A stretch of DNA of 64,000 nt from Leguminivora glycinivorella (taxonomy: Eukaryota > Arthropoda > Insecta > Lepidoptera > Tortricidae): assembly GCF_023078275.1 (NCBI RefSeq), contig NC_062983.1, positions 8,363,001 to 8,427,000 of the forward strand. Direction: 5' to 3'. How positions within the stretch are numbered: the stretch's first letter is position 1; each line of letters opens with the position of its first letter. Both the position numbers and the translations under genes were made by a program. Positions 23,793 through 34,870 of the stretch are shown in pieces. The notes below the pieces were generated by a model, which was not told the DNA's origin, ran no database searches, and worked only from the letters and a program-made list of their open reading frames with translations.

Positions 23793-23902
23793 CTTGGAAT
23801 ACAGTTGGAAGGCGTCCTGTCCACTTCCCAGGCAGCAAAAAGCTTCATGGGAACAGGTTTCGATGTATTAGACATCTTTTCAGATTTATTTTTCTCCGTC
23901 AT
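23793..23902 (-). CDS. PACS: PACS (phosphofurin acidic cluster sorting protein), first coding exon
   Basis: The exon starts at the ATG at 23,900-23,902 and runs 110 nt to a GTGAGT donor (23,787-23,792), ending in phase 2. It encodes 36 residues plus part of the next. After a short polar leader (MTEKNKSEKMSNTSKP) it reads VPMKLFAAWEVDRTPSNCIP, which is the start of the cargo-binding furin-binding region of PACS proteins ('LFATWEVD...CIPRLCSLTL'). PACS proteins link acidic-cluster motifs of membrane cargo to AP-1 and COPI for Golgi/endosome sorting. The leader is shorter than in vertebrates. No later exon was found at lower coordinates in this window, so the first intron would exceed 23 kb or the rest was missed. 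The upstream GC-richer stretch to about 24,150 is the likely 5' UTR and promoter. Confidence 0.85.
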
Positions 23903-24159
23903 CTTAAAATCTGAAGCACACAACAAAGTAAAACTTTTCACAGCACAGCACCTGTTTAAGTTTTGACTGGCATCGTTATTTAATCACTAAGCACAGCACT
24001 GGATTCATGTTTTATTGTAATACAGAACAAACGCGTCGCAGTTCCGACCGCATACACAACAACACTCTCGTTTCGATCAAAGCACGACACGACAGAAACG
24101 TCGGCTGATCTCCGAAGCGAACGAGGGCGTTCGATACGTTTGACAGCCAGAGGCGCGGT

Positions 24160-24989
24160 GTTGCTATGTTACATTTCTGATATAAATTACCCTGAAATAC
24201 TTTATTTACGAAAAAAATACAAAAATAGTAGAGAAGAATAATATGACCCTAATATTAACATTCTTACACTTTCTATTGAATTTATTTGTGACAGGGACTT
24301 CACTGGTTAAATTAAACACGTACAGTAGAAACAGGTTATTGAATGTGCAAAGTTATCATTTTCAACTTTGATTTTTTTTTTTAATTAGAAAACATAAAAC
24401 GGATTTTGCAATAAAATTATCAAACAAATTTACCAGTAACTGTGGAAATAGTATCATCCTGGCAACACAAAATATGTTGTCACGTGTGAATAATAGATGG
24501 CGCTGTACGGATGCGTTCAAATTTAAGTGAAATTTATGAATGAAGTGTTTCAGGTGTGTTCATAGTTTAAAATTTTCGAATATTAAAATATTATTTGTAA
24601 ATTGTATGACTAATATAAATATTAACTTAAAACAACAATGAAGAAACCTTATTATTAAAATATCTTATGATACTCTTTCTTTTTGTTTAGATGTACATTT
24701 TTCACATTTTTGTATGTCTTCTATGATAGTTGAAAACACAAACTACTAAGAAGATACTACGTGTTGAAAATTATCCCCAAGGAAAAGATAAAAAATTCAC
24801 ATAGACGCTAACAGTGGGTACAGTTCCTGCAAGTGGCTGATGTTCCAAGTCTTGTACGATTAGTCTGAACTCTCTAGTTAGTCTTACTACTTCATAATTG
24901 AACTCAAGAATAAAAGGGCAGAGACAGATATTCTTTCCAGAATTCTGTTGCACCACTGGTAAATAAAAAAATAAACAATTTTTCACGAA
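24160..24989. other. Intergenic region between PACS and GstZ
   Basis: AT-rich DNA with no recognised repeat. The minus-strand frame at 24,771-24,986 has no family resemblance and is probably chance. Confidence 0.4.
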
Positions 24990-24995
24990 AACTTT
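24990..24995 (-). terminator. Candidate polyadenylation signal for GstZ
   Basis: TTTATT on the plus strand is AATAAA on the GstZ strand. It would give a 3' UTR of about 1.1 kb after the stop at 26,093. Other weaker signals lie closer, so this is only a candidate. Confidence 0.35.
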
Positions 24996-26092
24996 ATTTA
25001 CTTGTCACCAAATAAAACTTGTACATACTTCTAAATACTTAATTTTGTACTTAAAATAACGGAGTTGCCGAAGTCACGAAAGTATATCTTTTGAGCGCTA
25101 GTAAAAGGGTAAAAAGGTACCAGGTATAAGTATATTAAATATTGTGAGTTCAGCAACCACCCTATAATAATAATAACAAAATTCGACACTACTTGATCTT
25201 AGCCAACCACTAAAATAGTAATGGAATGTGCCTATAATATTCTAACCACGAAAAAAAAAGATAACAAATAAAACAATTCCGATTAGAAAACAAAGTAACA
25301 ATTTAGTATAAAATTGTAAAATGCAAAAAATAAAATGCTTTAAAGACGTCTTTCGAAATAACTAGTTATCAATAATGTTAAAAAAAAAGAATTATTATTA
25401 TATACAGACAACTAATGAATTATTGCTGGCTATCAAAAAATGTTATACCTAAAAACTCATGGCAAAGCATGCAATTTTAATGGTCAGTACATGTTCTGCT
25501 GATGTATATTTAGTCAGTTCTTTTAAAGTGGTGATTTATATCATATAAGTTATTAAAATGTTTTCATTGTAATTAATACCCTTCCCCAAAAATGTACAAA
25601 AAGTCAAAATGAATAAATATTATGATTTTTTCTTGCTTTAACTGGCTAAAAGTTTTTTTTAAACAATTTTACTTATTTTAGTAACAAAAGATAGTCAACT
25701 AACGTAGCCAATAAGTAACAGAATTGCAATAACTTAAAAATACAAGATTCCACTAGCCCATATAATAATTTCAGTAATTTCTCTCAAAAAATGCAAAAAC
25801 TTACATCATATGATTCATAAGTATAATCCTAACATTACGTCACTTCTATTTTTAAATTGGCCGTCCAAACTCTAGTTCTATTTTTTTCATGGAAACGTAG
25901 TATTGTAGGGTCACTGACAACCGAGCGCCTACTGCGAAAAAAAAACTCACTATAGCCCTAGTATATTTGGTAAAAGCGGTGTGTGTGGGGGCTCCTTAAA
26001 TTCCATGAGTCTTCTCTTTCTGCACAGACTATCATATCAAGTTTTTTTTTTTCGATTTTAATTTATCAGCTGTAAGGTTTCTGAGTTGGTGG

Positions 26093-29000
26093 TTACTTGG
26101 CGACCTCGGGCGGGCAGTCGGGCTGCGAGGAGGGGTGCGCGGCGCGGAAGGCGGGGTGGTTCTCGAGCTCGCGATCGATGCGCAGGATTATCGGGAACGG
26201 GCGCAGGTCCACGTGGAATCTGAAGAGGGGACACAACCAGTCCATTATTGTTTTTATTTTTTTACTATTAATGGCTTTCATGGCCACAGATTAACCAAGG
26301 CGAAGATAGCGATGGAGCCTTTTGAAGATTTCTGTATTATATGTGCTGTGAAATAAAGATGCCAGCAAGGAATAATATTTTATTCAAAATAAGGGCCACT
26401 TGCACCAACGAAAATGGAGGGTTAACCCAAGCGTTAACCCACCATTTTATATGGAATTTGACAGTTGACAGCCCACTAACCCTGAGTTAAGTGGTTGGTG
26501 CAAATCAATTTTTACAGGCGAAGCAGTTGCTATCCTTGAGGCTGTCAAATATGCAGAGACACACAACATTAGTAAAGCTATTATTTTTACTGATAGTAAA
26601 AGTTGCCTGCAGGCTATTATTGGCAACCAATTTAAAATGAAAATAAAGTTCCCTTTGATTTTAGAAATCAAAACCGTACTTCGCAGGTGTGAGTCAAAGG
26701 GTCTAACCATAGTTCTGAGTTGGATTCCTAGCCACTGTGGCATTAATGGCAATGAGATGGTTGATACATGGGCAAGGCAAGCTATCGACATTGGTTCAGT
26801 GAAATCGGTAATTTACAGTACTGACCTTTTGAGTGGCGCACTCGCAGACATGTTTGCCACATGGCAGGAGCAATGGGATATCTCGAAATTGCAGACGGGC
26901 AAGCACTATGGATGTGTGCAACCTCGTATCACTCGGAAGCCGTGGTTCTATCGTTTTCGTAATTCTCCTAAATGGGTTATATCCACAATTTGCCGGTTGC
27001 GATTGGGAAAAGTATGCACTCCGTTATTTCTGGCTATGATTGGTGTCCGCGCGAACTCATTATGCCAATGCGGGCAAGAGGAGGGTAACTTGGATCACAT
27101 CTTCTTTTCTTGTTCAATGTGTAGCTACTCACTGTATGATGTATTGCCCGAAAGTGTACCACGACCTATATGCTTTAGCTCGCTACTTTGTTACATGGAT
27201 TCGACCTTAACTTCTATCCTAATTAAATATTTACAAACAAATAACATTAAACTATAAATAACGTAAATTCATTCTCACTCTCATCTATAATATTCTATTA
27301 CTTCATTTATTCCTATTATACATATAATATGGTTTTCTTTTCTTTCATTTCCCTCATGTTGGCATTACTAACATTCTGTCATCCGCTTCCCGCTTCTTCG
27401 CTAATCAATTTGTGTAAGTGTTGTCATGTGTTTGTCAGTGACGTTCATAACAAATGTTTTGTTTTAGGTTTTCCCTTCACATCCTTCATAAAAAAATTAA
27501 AAAAGCCAACACTGACATTGGCAAATTCACCCTGTGCAAATTGGCAGGGAGTATGGCCTAAGTGGATTTTTGTTCTTACAATTTTTTAATATTTATAGGC
27601 CACAGAATTAGAATCAAGTAGAATCCATGTGTACAAGTCATACAAAACATACCAATTTGAGTTTGCGGAAAAATAGCATAGTGCTATGAGGCCTATGAGA
27701 TATAATATTGAGATGTAAAACATTATTTTGTATTTTGATAACCAACAGGTTTGAACTTTTTAGAGACCCATCAGATAATATAAAAAGAACAACCAGTTCA
27801 TTGATCAATATTGTGTAATAAAAAAGGAAACTCACCTTCTAGCATTAAAAACTTGTGGCACAAGACAGCAATCAGCCAAGGTGATCTCATCCCCAACGCA
27901 GTACTTTCCCGCAGAAGCAGACAGTAACTTCTCTACAGCACGGAAGCCCCGGGTGATCCAGTGACCGGCCCATTCCTTCTTCTTTTCTTCACCTACATAT
28001 ATCAGGACTATCAGGTTTTGGAGAGGCTGAATGCCTGAAGATATCACCTGAAAGTTAGATATTGCATAATATTATTTCCACTTTCATATCAGTCTCATGT
28101 GTAAAACTAAGACTATTAATATTTGAAACTAGACCGTCTTAATCCTGTATTACATATAAGATTATAAGCCGAGCATTAGATTAAAAAAAAAATGGATACA
28201 TACCTCACAAATTTCTCTAACTTTGGCTCTCTTGAAACAGTCTTGGGGCATGAGTGGTCTCTGCGGTCTTGTCTCCTCCAAGTAGTGCATTATGCTTAGA
28301 GACTCCACTAAAGTATGACCATCTGAAATACATAGTTTTACAATAGGCTAGTTTCCTATACTAAAAATTAATAATTTTATGCAGTACATGAAATAAAGCA
28401 CCATATAATTAGAAGAAAAATATGGACATAATTTCTATTTAATAACTCGAAGAGAAAGATATAAAGTAAGTGAATTGACCGTGACGTCACTCCTCAGTAT
28501 TTCATAGTAATTCCATATTAGCAAATTGTTTTGACAGTTCTTAAAAAGAAGCTGATTTGACTAGTAGGAAACTAGCCTATTATTTAAAATCAAATAGGGA
28601 AGTGTTTGTTATAAATGTAGTTAGAACAACAGTAGTAAATAATTCTCCAAGAGTTTTGAAATATACCTCACCTATACAAAGTGATGGCACCTGCTCCATT
28701 GGATTCACTTCCCGGTATTCATTGCAGTGTTGCTCCCCACCTCCTTTGATCAGGCTCACAGCCTTGATGTCGTAAGGAATCTCTTTCAGATTCAGTGCGA
28801 TTCGGACCCGCCAGGAGCATGAGCTTCGCCAGTACGAATATAGTACTGGCTAAAAAGAAAAAAAATATCAAATTAAAAACTTTGTTTTTTATTTTCAGCA
28901 CCATTTATGTGTGGCTCCGTGTTGAATAGTACTCCAATATCTTACCTACCTTAATTTCACTAATATCGGTCATTTTTACCAAATAATTCACGAAACGATT

Positions 29001-29198
29001 AAGCACTGGGGCTCTCAATAGAATTCTGTTATTTACATAAAACTCGTGATTGCTATAAAGATAGACACAGTAACTGGTTTGTTGCCTTTATTAGCATTTA
29101 ATCTTGTGACAAACAAACTGAGCCAGTATGCAAATAACGAATAAAAATATCATTAAATTGTAATACCGACCGGTTATTCGGATGCTTACCTTAGCCAT
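26093..29198 (-). CDS. GstZ: Zeta-class glutathione S-transferase / maleylacetoacetate isomerase
   Basis: Five coding exons: 29,190-29,198 (or alternative 28,950-28,973), 28,672-28,849, 28,204-28,322, 27,836-28,047 and 26,093-26,219. All junctions are GT-AG and phases agree, giving 214 aa (219 with the alternative start), against 216 for human GSTZ1. The enzyme isomerises maleylacetoacetate to fumarylacetoacetate in tyrosine catabolism, in the cytosol and using glutathione. Visible family features are SSCSWRVRIALNLK (catalytic Ser/Cys motif, about residues 12-25), NPMEQVPSL (glutathione-site cis-Pro loop), SLSIMHYLEETRP (Ser of the G-site), GKYCVGDEITLADCCLVPQV (helical-domain N-capping box), and the C-terminal HPSSQPDCPPEVAK. 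Nothing essential appears missing. The last intron (1.6 kb) holds a MITE and a LINE fragment on the opposite strand. RBIS begins 672 bases upstream, divergently. Confidence 0.93.
26399..26503. mobile_element. MITE with TTGCACCAAC ends (GGTTAACCC family), copy 1
   Basis: Ends ACTTGCACCAAC and GTTGGTGCAAAT are inverted. The interior has AATGGAGGGTTAACCC, CCATTTTATATGGAATTTGA and CCCTGAGTTAAGTGG. It lies in the last GstZ intron, directly before the LINE fragment. A second copy is at 59,970-60,062. Confidence 0.75.
26515..27257 (+). pseudogene. LINE fragment: RNase H domain plus C-terminal Cys/His motif
   Basis: An open frame of about 245 codons reads through the end of a non-LTR ORF2. It has EAVAILEAVKYAE, FTDSKSCLQA (RNase H Asp/Ser motif), SWIPSHCGINGNEMVD (the RNase H His/Asn/Asp motif), then CQCGQEEGNLDHIFFSC (CCHC-type motif) and a stop after NNIKL. 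The RNase H first acidic strand and all of the polymerase are absent at the 5' side, so the copy is truncated. RNase H suggests the I/LOA/Outcast group rather than jockey or RTE. It is antisense to GstZ inside its last intron. The unbroken frame indicates a fairly recent insertion. The 3' UTR may run to about 27,590. Confidence 0.85.
28950..28973 (-). CDS. GstZ: Alternative first coding exon of GstZ
   Basis: ATG at 28,971-28,973 followed by seven codons (MTDISEIK) and a GTAGGTAAG donor, phase 0, which joins in frame to exon 2 (PVLYSYWRSS). It replaces MAK from the upstream exon at 29,190-29,198, whose donor GTAAGC is also phase 0. Two ATG exons with good donors and the same phase imply two promoters or two splice forms with different N-termini. 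Confidence 0.7.
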
Positions 29199-29870
29199 GG
29201 TGGCGGATAAGTTGCCGTTGTATTTGAAGTAGTAAGTAATTTTGACGGCCTTTTTAGCGTCTTATCTTAAAAATACAAAATATTGTTATCAAAAAACCTA
29301 CTGATATGATAACGAACAGACACACAAATGTACAGTGGGATGGGTGTGGGTGGGGTGAGGGATTAGATTAGGGATGTACAAGGGTTGGTTGCAATGGAGA
29401 TGATTTTTGCTGTAGGCGAATGGTTGATAAGATAATTATGGACTGCAGCCGTCTTTATAGCAAATAAATGCTTTTCATAAGTGTTCCTCATTGGTTTTAA
29501 ATCAATAAAAAATAATCAATCGTGTTTAATTTTGTATTATAGAAATCCGACTACATTATAGCCTAATTTGAACGCAGTCGTATAGTTGTCACTTCGTGAC
29601 AGTGACATTTCCGTCGACGTAGCAAATAAACACATTTTTTTAAATGTTTATTTCAAACGAGCATTATAAAATCGTCTTTGTATTTATTTATATAACGTCT
29701 AAGATGCTACAACAAATAAAATAATAGTTACATGGCATGCGTAACACTAACATGCTTTAGTTATACTTCCGTGCACTAACATGCCGTGAAGTTTTGATGT
29801 ATTTTATAACCTATACAATGACTTTAATTTGATTTTGCGTCGTAATAGAATCTAGATAAGTATAAAAAGT
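29199..29870. promoter_or_regulatory. Shared upstream region of GstZ and RBIS (bidirectional promoter)
   Basis: Only 672 bases separate the divergent start codons. No exon or clear repeat lies between them. The stretch 29,330-29,400 is GT-rich (GGGATGGGTGTGGGTGGGGT). I see no clear TATA box. A shared promoter is inferred from the head-to-head arrangement. Confidence 0.5.
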
Positions 29871-30411
29871 ATGGGTAAAAATAAAGGAAAGGGGCCCAAG
29901 GGACCTAAGGCTAATGTATTCAAAGTGGCTGGAGCCAAGAGTTTAAAGAAAACTAAGGCAAAAGCTGTGAATCTAGGATTGAAAAATGTAAGTTATTAAT
30001 TTGTTGAAATTGTTGTACTTTCTTCTCTGTTGTTAGATAAAACCTTGCCGGAATTTTGACGACGGGTCTGGCCTAGTGGGTAGGAAACCTGCCTGTTGAT
30101 ACTGGGTTCGAATCTCGATAAGGCCATTTGAGTGATTAGTAAAGACAAGTTTAATAATAATGCATGCTGTGTTAATTCTAATCGAATATTTAGGCAAAAC
30201 ATGAAATGCTTATTAATTTCCTTCTCTTTTTATTCAGATAAAGCAGAAAGTCCAGGATATAGACAAGCAATTTGTAGAAATAAATAAGAACCCGAAGCTT
30301 ACTCCGAAACCTAAAGAGACCACGAAACAGCCTCCAAAAAAACCTGTGAAGAAAGTAACAAAGGAAGAAGTGTCAAAAACTGCTGAAGATATAGTGAAAA
30401 TGGACTTATAA
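29871..30411 (+). CDS. RBIS: Ribosomal biogenesis factor RBIS (C8orf59 homologue)
   Basis: Two exons, 29,871-29,987 and 30,238-30,411, are joined in phase 0 across a 250-bp GT-AG intron, giving 96 aa (human about 100). The start MGKNKGKGPKGPKANVFKVA matches the family's basic opening with its conserved N-V-F segment. A Lys-rich middle (SLKKTKAKAVNLGLKN) and the helix IKQKVQDIDKQFVEINK follow, and the C-terminus is acidic and short (EDIVKMDL). The vertebrate protein is nucleolar and supports 60S subunit assembly; the same role is inferred here. There are no membrane or signal segments. The intron contains a SINE head. The gene is head-to-head with GstZ. The downstream polyA signal is not obvious. 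Confidence 0.85.
30063..30160 (+). mobile_element. tRNA-derived SINE fragment in the RBIS intron
   Basis: TCTGGCCTAGTGGGTAGGAA (A-box) and GGGTTCGAATCTC (B-box) are followed by AAGGCCATTTGAGTGATTAG. It lies on the same strand as RBIS. Its body decays quickly after about 100 bases. Confidence 0.65.
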
Positions 30412-30499
30412 CTTTAACAATTAAGTATAATTATTTTTATTTTACATAGATATTTCATTTATACATTATCCTCATATTGATAGGCGAAATATCAGATAT

Positions 30500-30612
30500 A
30501 CTACCTACGTCGGTGGCAAACAAGCATACGATCCGCCTGATGGAAAGCAGTCACGGTAGCCTGTGGACGCCTGCCTTGAGTTGCAGGTGTCACATGAGCA
30601 TTGCCAACCCAT
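30500..30612 (-). mobile_element. LINE 3' tail fragment
   Basis: The minus strand matches the tail of the LINE at 985-1250: a GGCAATG...GACACCTGCAAC phrase, GCGTCCACAGGCTACCG, then ATCAGGCGGATCG and GCTTGTTTGCC. It lies just downstream of RBIS. Confidence 0.6.
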
Positions 30613-30759
30613 TATAAACTTGTACACTTTCTTTGCTGTGTTAAATACATAAATGCAATTTCTCGAATATCACAATAATATTGCAAATGCTTTGTGTCAT
30701 TTTGATTTTTTGTGCTTATGTCTTACCAAAGTGTAGGTATATACTGCTTACTCCCAGAC

Positions 30760-31385
30760 TCGGCCATAGGTTCTTCAGACAGGTTACTCTCATCTGGCAG
30801 AATAATTTTAGTCCGAAACACACTTCGCATAACATGTTTCGCAGAAACACTTTCGGTCGAATGGCAATTTTGCAGAAAACTTAGTTGGCATTATTACTAC
30901 CACGCATAAGATACATTTAGCAGAATATTGTTTTACAGAACATTACTTTGGTCGAATTTGGTTTAGCATAATTGTATGTACCATAATAATCTTATAGCAT
31001 AATATTACATTAGCAGAGTTATTATTAGCTATCAGAAAAGAAAAACTGCCCCAGAGTCACCGTTAGGTACGACGACGAGCGAAGCGAGGAGGAGTGTTAG
31101 GTATCTTGCATCCCCAACGCATACAACTCGTCATCAAATAGCAAATTACAACTTTATGCCGCCTAAATATTATGCACAAAATATTATCTGCAAATGTATT
31201 GTTCGACTAGAAGACTATTATGCTGACAACAGACAATTCGGTATTACAAAAATCTGCGAAATGATTTGTGCCAAATCATATTCTGTGTAAGGTATTTCTG
31301 CCAAACTTGACTTCTGCCAAGAACTATTATACGAATCAAATATATGCGTAAAAAGTTTCTGCCAGATAATAGTGAACCTCTTCAG
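30760..31385. repeat. Degenerate repeat built from GCAGAA, GTCGAA and GCATAA words
   Basis: From 30,760 to 31,020 short phrases such as GGCAGAATAA, TTCGCAGAAAC, GGTCGAATGGCA, TAGCATAA recur every 15-25 bases. From about 31,140 to 31,385 their inverse appears (TTATGC, TTCTGCCAA, TTCTGCCAGA). Between them is a GC-rich centre with GACGAGCGAAGCGAGGA. The layout is a foldback of degenerate micro-repeats, non-coding. Confidence 0.65.
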
Positions 31386-32300
31386 ACATTTGTACAGTTA
31401 TTATCCAGTTTTAGCAAATTTTTCTGTGTATCATCTTTGTTTCATATGCTTTTTTAAGAGCGCTATGACAAAAAAAGGCGATATATTGTAAAATGTACAA
31501 TATTTATCGGCAAAATTGTACACTTTACTCATACTAAAAGACAGTAAAAGTACTTGTTTCAGTTAGAAAATCTAATTAACTGTCGGTTCATTAAAAAACA
31601 TATGGAAGAAAAAGCTTTCTCAATTAGTAATGATTTTTTTTCTGATGCTCGTTTAGGAAAAACCGCGCGAAGCACAGATTTCGGAGCTCTTATTATGTAC
31701 AATTTGATAAGCTCACTCTCATAAATGCGGTAAATTTAAATTCCTAATATCTTGTACTTTAGGCCCATTAAACAATATTTATCATTTAATCCTTTGAAAT
31801 TGAGAAATTGAAAGTAAAACGAACTCAATTTTGTCTTCAAAATACATCGAAACAAGTGATCATTTCTCCGAAAATCTACATGTTATCGAAGTTATTTTAG
31901 TATATAAATAATCTGCACAATGTGCTTAAATTGCTGTTATCCATTTGTCGTTATAATATTTTATCATGATTTTTTGCCAATTTTTTGAAAACTAGCCTTC
32001 CTGTCGCTATTTTACCGGCGACGGACGCCTGCTATTTCAGTGCCGCGCCGGAGCTCGAGGAGGTGAGACGTATGTCACTTCGCTCTCCGAGTTTTCATCG
32101 CAAACGTCGAGAATATTTATCGTTGTGTGGGTCGGACGCCTTGTTTATACACGGGCTATCCTCGCATTGTGTGTGTGTAAACAGCGACCAACGAATTTGA
32201 TCCTAGATCCGTAAATATTTGCTTTTGTAATATTTTGTTATGTTTGAATGTTAAAGTATTACAACGTTATGATGATAAATATGTGAAAATTACAATACGG
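31386..32300. other. Spacer with a GC-richer block at 31,990-32,190
   Basis: 31,990-32,190 is GC-richer than its flanks (GCCGCGCCGGAGCTCGAGGA) and open on the plus strand, but lacks a recognisable protein motif or clear splice sites. The remainder is AT-rich with nothing identified. Confidence 0.35.
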
Positions 32301-32321
32301 TCAAGATGATAAGACACATCA

Positions 32322-33490
32322 AGATGGTACTCGGGATCTGATGATGGAGCCAGAAGGTGGTCACCAGTACCAGTGAACCATGTAAGTAAACGACTTCGTG
32401 TTTAGGCTCGTTGGGTTCGTCTCAACAAGACCTTTGACAAGAGGTGGTACTCAGGGTCTGATGATGGAGCCAGATGGTGGTCACCAGTACCAATGAACCA
32501 TATAACTAAACCACTTCGTATTTAGGCTCAATGGGATCGTCTCAATAAGACCTTTGACAAGAGGTGGTACTCGGGATCTGATGATGGAGCCAGAAGGTGG
32601 TCACCAGTACCAGTGAACCATGTAAGTAAACGACTTCGTGTTTAGGCTCGTTGGGTTCGTCTCAACAAGACCTTTGACAAGAGGTGGTACTCAGGGTCTG
32701 ATGATGGAGCCAGATGGTGGTCACCAGTACCAATGAACCATATGACTAAACCACTTCGTATTTAGGGTCAATGGAATCGTCTCAATAAGACCTTTGACAA
32801 GAGGTAGTACTCGGGATCTGATGATGGAGCCAGAAGGTGGTCACCAGTACCAGTGAACCATGTAAGTAAACGACTTCGTGTTTAGGCTCGTTGGGTTCGT
32901 CTCAACAAGACTTTTGACAAGAGGTGGTACTCAGGGTCTGATGATGGAGACAGATGGTTGTCACCAGTACCAATGAACCATATGACTAAACAACTTTGTG
33001 TTTAGCCTTATTGGGTTCATCTCAATAAGACCTTTAACAAGAGGTGGTACTCAGGGTCTGATGATGGGGCCAGATGGTGGTCACCAGTACCAATGAACCA
33101 TGGAACTAAACCACTTCGTATGTAGGCTCATTGAAATCGTCTCAACAAGACCTTCGACAAGAGGTGGTACTCAGGGTCTGATGATGGACCCAGATGGTGG
33201 TTACCAGTACCAATGAACCATATGACTAAACCACATCGTCTTTAGGCTCATTGGAATCGTCTTAATAAGACCTTTGACAAGAGGTGGTACTCAGGATCTG
33301 ATGATGGAGCCAGATGGTGGTCACCAGTACCAGTGATCCATGTAACTAAACCATTTAGTAATCAGGCTCATTGGGTTCTTACTTCTTCTTAATAAGACCT
33401 TTGATAAGAGGTGGTACTGAGGGTCTGATGTTGGAGCCAGATGGTGGTCACCGGTACCAATAAACCCATGTAACTGAACCACTTCGTTTT
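32322..33490 (+). repeat. 120-bp satellite, ten plus-orientation units
   Basis: Units of 120 bp (GAGGTGGTACTCAGGGTCTG, GATGGTGGTCACCAGTACCA, CTCAATAAGACCTTTGACAA) start near 32,322 and repeat at 120-bp steps to about 33,490. The first six alternate between two variants: type A with GAAGGTGGTC and GTAAGTAAACGAC, and type B with GATGGTGGTC and CTAAACCACTTCG. This makes a 240-bp higher-order repeat with three copies. Confidence 0.92.
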
Positions 33491-33509
33491 TTTATGTTAT
33501 TCAAATATG

Positions 33510-34385
33510 CGAGTTGATTTTTGGTGACCACAATCTCTCTCCATAATCAGACCCTGAGTAACACCTCTTGTCAAAGATCTTGTCGAGACACCCAATGAGC
33601 CTAAACACGAAGTGGTGGTACTGGTGATCACCATCTGTCTCCATCATCAGACCCTGAGTACCACTTCTTGTCAAAGGTCTTGTTGAGACGATTTCAATGA
33701 GCCTACACACGAAGTGGTTTAGTTCCATGGTTCATCGGTACTGGTGACCACCATCTGGCTCCATCATCAGACCCTGAGTACCAGCTCTTGTCAAAGGTCT
33801 TATTGAGACGATCCCATTGAGCCTAAACACGAAGTGTTTTAGTCATATGGTTCATTGGTACTGGTGATCACCATCTGGCTCCATCATCAGACCCTGAGTA
33901 CCACCTCTTGTCAAAGGTCTTGTTGAGCCGAACCCAATGAGCCCAAATACGAAGTGGTTTAGTCATATGGTTCAATGGTACTGGTGACCACCATCTGGCT
34001 CCATCATCAGACCCTGAGTACCACCTCTTGTCAAAGGTCTTGTTGAGACGAACCCAATGAGCCCAAATACGAAGTGGTTTAGTCATATGGTTCATTGGTA
34101 CACGACCACCATCTGGCTCCATCATCAGACCCTAAGTACCACCTCTTGTCAAAGGTCTTGTTGAGATGAACCCAACGAGCCTAAATACGAAGTGGTTTAG
34201 TTACATGGTTCATTGGTACAGGTGACCACCATCTGGCTCCATCATCAGACCCTAAGTACCACCTCTTGTCAAAGGTCTTGTTGAGATGAACCCAACGAGC
34301 CTAAATACGAAGTGGTTTAGTTACATGGTTCATTGGTACAGGTGACCACCATCTGGCTCCATCATCAGACCCTGAGTACCACCTT
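33510..34385 (-). repeat. 120-bp satellite, eight minus-orientation units
   Basis: The same unit as in 32,322-33,490 runs in the reverse direction, with units near 33,540, 33,641, 33,762, 33,882, 34,002, 34,120, 34,240 and 34,360. The last units are nearly identical to one another. The array ends abruptly in AT-rich DNA after CCACCTTGAAG. Open frames such as SGSDDGARW repeats are artefacts of the satellite. Confidence 0.92.
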
Positions 34386-34870
34386 GAAGTAATTAGAATT
34401 ATATTTGACTTATTTTATCATCATATTAATATATACTTTACTCTAATACTTATCATATAACAAAAGCAAACATTTGGGATTGGATCTACTTAAATATGAT
34501 CACAGTTTATAATTATTACTTTAAATTTTTAAATAAATTTTAACGTAATTAATATTATTTTGCGCTATATTCTAGTCTTTTCGTACAAAATAATGTTTAT
34601 TAGAAATCAAAAGTTTATATCGAGATAGTAGATTGTGGTTGTTATCAAAATTCCATAGGAAGGATCAAGATTGTTTTGTCCATTATTGTAGTGCGAGCGA
34701 GCGATAAGACGTGCTAGAAAGGGTCGGCATATTGGGCTCGCGCGGCGGGTAAAATACCTAATTTCGCCCGACGCCGAAATGTTATAACGCTCTTAATTCG
34801 ACCCCTGGTCCTTTTTTGATGGAAGTATAGGTATAGGTTTTTACAAAATAGGTAAACAAACATAGACAAC
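34386..34870. other. Spacer between satellite and the next gene's 3' end
   Basis: AT-rich to 34,680, then a GC-richer block (34,690-34,800) with GAGCGAGCGATAAG. Nothing identified. Confidence 0.35.

Noticed and set aside
24771..24986. 71-codon minus-strand frame downstream of GstZ
   Set aside because: No family resemblance, no splice context; probably chance.
33868..34125. Minus-strand frame with repeated SGSDDGARW, looking like a repeat protein
   Set aside because: It only spans satellite units of 120 bp (a multiple of three), so an open frame repeats by necessity; other units break it.
32322..34385. CRISPR array
   Set aside because: Units are 120 bp head-to-tail satellite with no unique spacers, and the genome is eukaryotic.
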